This document shows positions 62,978 through 64,000 of a stretch of DNA of 64,000 bases, piece by piece (the stretch's first letter is position 1; the number at the start of each line of letters is the position of its first letter). Both the position numbers and the translations under genes were made by a program. Below the pieces are notes generated by a model that was given only the letters and a program-made list of their open reading frames with translations, made no database searches and had not been told where the DNA came from. Origin of the DNA: Pseudovibrio sp. M1P-2-3. Its GTDB lineage: Bacteria; Pseudomonadota; Alphaproteobacteria; Rhizobiales; Stappiaceae. The stretch covers positions 3,555,001 to 3,619,000 of the forward strand of contig NZ_JARRCW010000001.1 of assembly GCF_031501865.1 (NCBI RefSeq), read 5' to 3'.

Positions 62978-64000
62978 TCACAAGGACCAACTCACTCGAA
63001 TGCGCTCCCGAATGTCTTTCAGGCGCTCTACGGACTCATTGGAATAAACAAAACGCAAATATCGCCCTGCAATCTCCTCTGTGCCCCAGCCTGTCATGGC
63101 GGTGGCTGCCACTTGTCCGCGCTGTAACAGCAGACGCGAGGCCTCTTTGGGGGCAATTCCAAGGGCCTTGGTATCAATGAGCAAAGACCACCCACCTTGC
63201 GGGCGTACCACAGGAAGGTCATGAAGCTCTTCCAAAAGAAAATTCCGCCGCCTTTGCCACTCGCGGATTGCCGCCTGAACGCCGTCATTTTTGGAGTTGA
63301 GCGCAGCCGTTGCTGCTGGCATGGCAATGCCCACCTGACACACCACATTGGAAAGGCAAGCCAGACCAACATCATGGATAATCTCAGTAGGGCCTGTAAT
63401 CCAGCCCACCCGCCATCCTATCATGCGGTACTCCTTGGACACACTGCCGATGGAGATAGTTCGCTCCCGCAAGCCTTCCATACTGGCGGGATGGATGAGT
63501 GGCAGATCATCAAACACAATCCGTTCCATTGCCGCATCATGAATAATCCATGCGCCGGTTTCCGCGCAGGCCTGCTCCACCGCTTGCCATTCCAAAGTAT
63601 TCATAACAAAGCCAGTGGGCATGGAGGGGCTGAGCGTTAAAATAGCTTTGGTTCTAGGCGAAATCGCATCCTGAAAGCGCTCAAGGTCCAGCCGCCATTC
63701 CCCATCCACAACGGTGAGAGGTGCAAATCTGGGCACCCCGCCCGCCAACCGGATACGATTGAGCAGCCCACCATAAACCGGATCGGTTACAATCACTTCG
63801 TCGCCCGGCTCCAGTGTCGCCAGAAGCACATTCAGCACACCGGACAAACCGCCAGCAGAAATCAAAGTCTGGCTCTGCCAGTCATAGGACACACCTGTTA
63901 AGGCCTTCATTCTTGCGCTAACCGCCTGCCGAAGCGTTTTATCCCCCAAGAACGGCAGATAGCTATTTGCAGAATCACTGGTAACCGCAGCTATGGTTGC
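62978..64000 (-). CDS. Class I/II aminotransferase, cut by the window edge
   Basis: The reading frame stays open to 64000, so the N-terminus is missing; about 340 residues are visible. It is a PLP enzyme of the aspartate-aminotransferase fold. Visible features are GGLSGVLNVLLATLEPGDEV, NPSMPTGFV-like SPSMPTGFVMNT, the HDAAMERIVFDD segment and the PLP lysine in SVSKEYRMIGWRVGW. The position of the usual Asn in the NP.NPTG motif is Ser here. Substrate is unknown. Confidence 0.9.
   Translation of the reverse strand, partial: ATIAAVTSDSANSYLPFLGDKTLRQAVSARMKALTGVSYDWQSQTLISAGGLSGVLNVLLATLEPGDEVIVTDPVYGGLLNRIRLAGGVPRFAPLTVVDGEWRLDLERFQDAISPRTKAILTLSPSMPTGFVMNTLEWQAVEQACAETGAWIIHDAAMERIVFDDLPLIHPASMEGLRERTISIGSVSKEYRMIGWRVGWITGPTEIIHDVGLACLSNVVCQVGIAMPAATAALNSKNDGVQAAIREWQRRRNFLLEELHDLPVVRPQGGWSLLIDTKALGIAPKEASRLLLQRGQVAATAMTGWGTEEIAGRYLRFVYSNESVERLKDIRERIRVSWSL

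Noticed and set aside
1-64000. CRISPR arrays, tRNA or rRNA genes, integrases or transposases
   Set aside because: No regularly spaced direct repeats, no cloverleaf sequence and no recombinase-like frame could be seen, so the idea of an integrated island rests only on the 106 bp repeats.

Overview
The window carries a complete type VI secretion system (T6SS), surface-sugar genes, an aromatic-acid CoA catabolic operon with its ABC transporter, and a mixed metabolic region. Alphaproteobacterial traits include rhizobial-type intergenic repeats, many ATGA/TAATG gene overlaps, a tandem pair of TssC paralogues and a 2-aminobenzoyl-CoA-type operon. A marine, Pseudovibrio-like member of the Hyphomicrobiales is my best guess. 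This is inferred from gene content; no rRNA or tRNA gene is present to prove it.

Region 1 (166-27349) is the T6SS. A tightly packed minus-strand run of 20 genes (24037 down to 166) encodes, in transcription order: a two-TM sensor-like protein, a sensor-MFS fusion, an orphan PF04392 substrate-binding protein, TssA, Hcp, TssB, TssC, a second TssC-like protein, TssE, TssF, TssG, ClpV (TssH), an orphan family-3 solute-binding protein, an FHA protein, TssJ, TssK, TssL, TssM, an unknown protein (candidate effector) and a PAAR tip. VgrG (TssI) and a DUF6931-like protein diverge from it on the plus strand across a 775 bp AT-rich spacer. All 13 core Tss components are therefore present. The sensor/MFS/SBP genes at the operon head and the second SBP inside it are the most unusual content: they look like a nutrient- or metabolite-sensing input welded to a secretion machine.

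Region 2 (27350-34748) holds a rhizobial-type palindromic repeat, an N-formylglutamate amidohydrolase, a divergent Lrp regulator/PhzF-family enzyme pair, a small membrane protein, a secreted five-EF-hand protein, and three nucleotide-sugar enzymes (UDP-glucuronate 4-epimerase-like, GDP-mannose 4,6-dehydratase, GDP-L-fucose synthase).

Region 3 (34755-47960, minus strand) is a 14-gene operon beginning with a monooxygenase/reductase fusion. It continues with an SDR, a MarR regulator, enoyl-CoA hydratase, acyl-CoA dehydrogenase, aryl-CoA ligase, a complete Liv-type ABC transporter, a hotdog thioesterase, RidA and a GST. This fits uptake, CoA activation, dearomatisation and beta-oxidation-like breakdown of 2-aminobenzoate (anthranilate) or a close analogue.

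Region 4 (48463-64000) is a mosaic: arylsulfatase plus a DUF4345-like membrane protein, a fumarylacetoacetase-family hydrolase, two GSTs, a very acidic and a histidine-rich small protein, a cold-shock protein, a lipase-like hydrolase, a TetR-controlled two-subunit molybdenum hydroxylase with two perfect operator palindromes, a LysR/Tat-exported metallo-hydrolase pair, a LysE exporter, an HxlR/GST divergent pair, and an aminotransferase cut by the right edge. Two almost identical 106 bp palindromic repeats in direct orientation (39-144 and 55239-55344) bracket 55 kb of the window.
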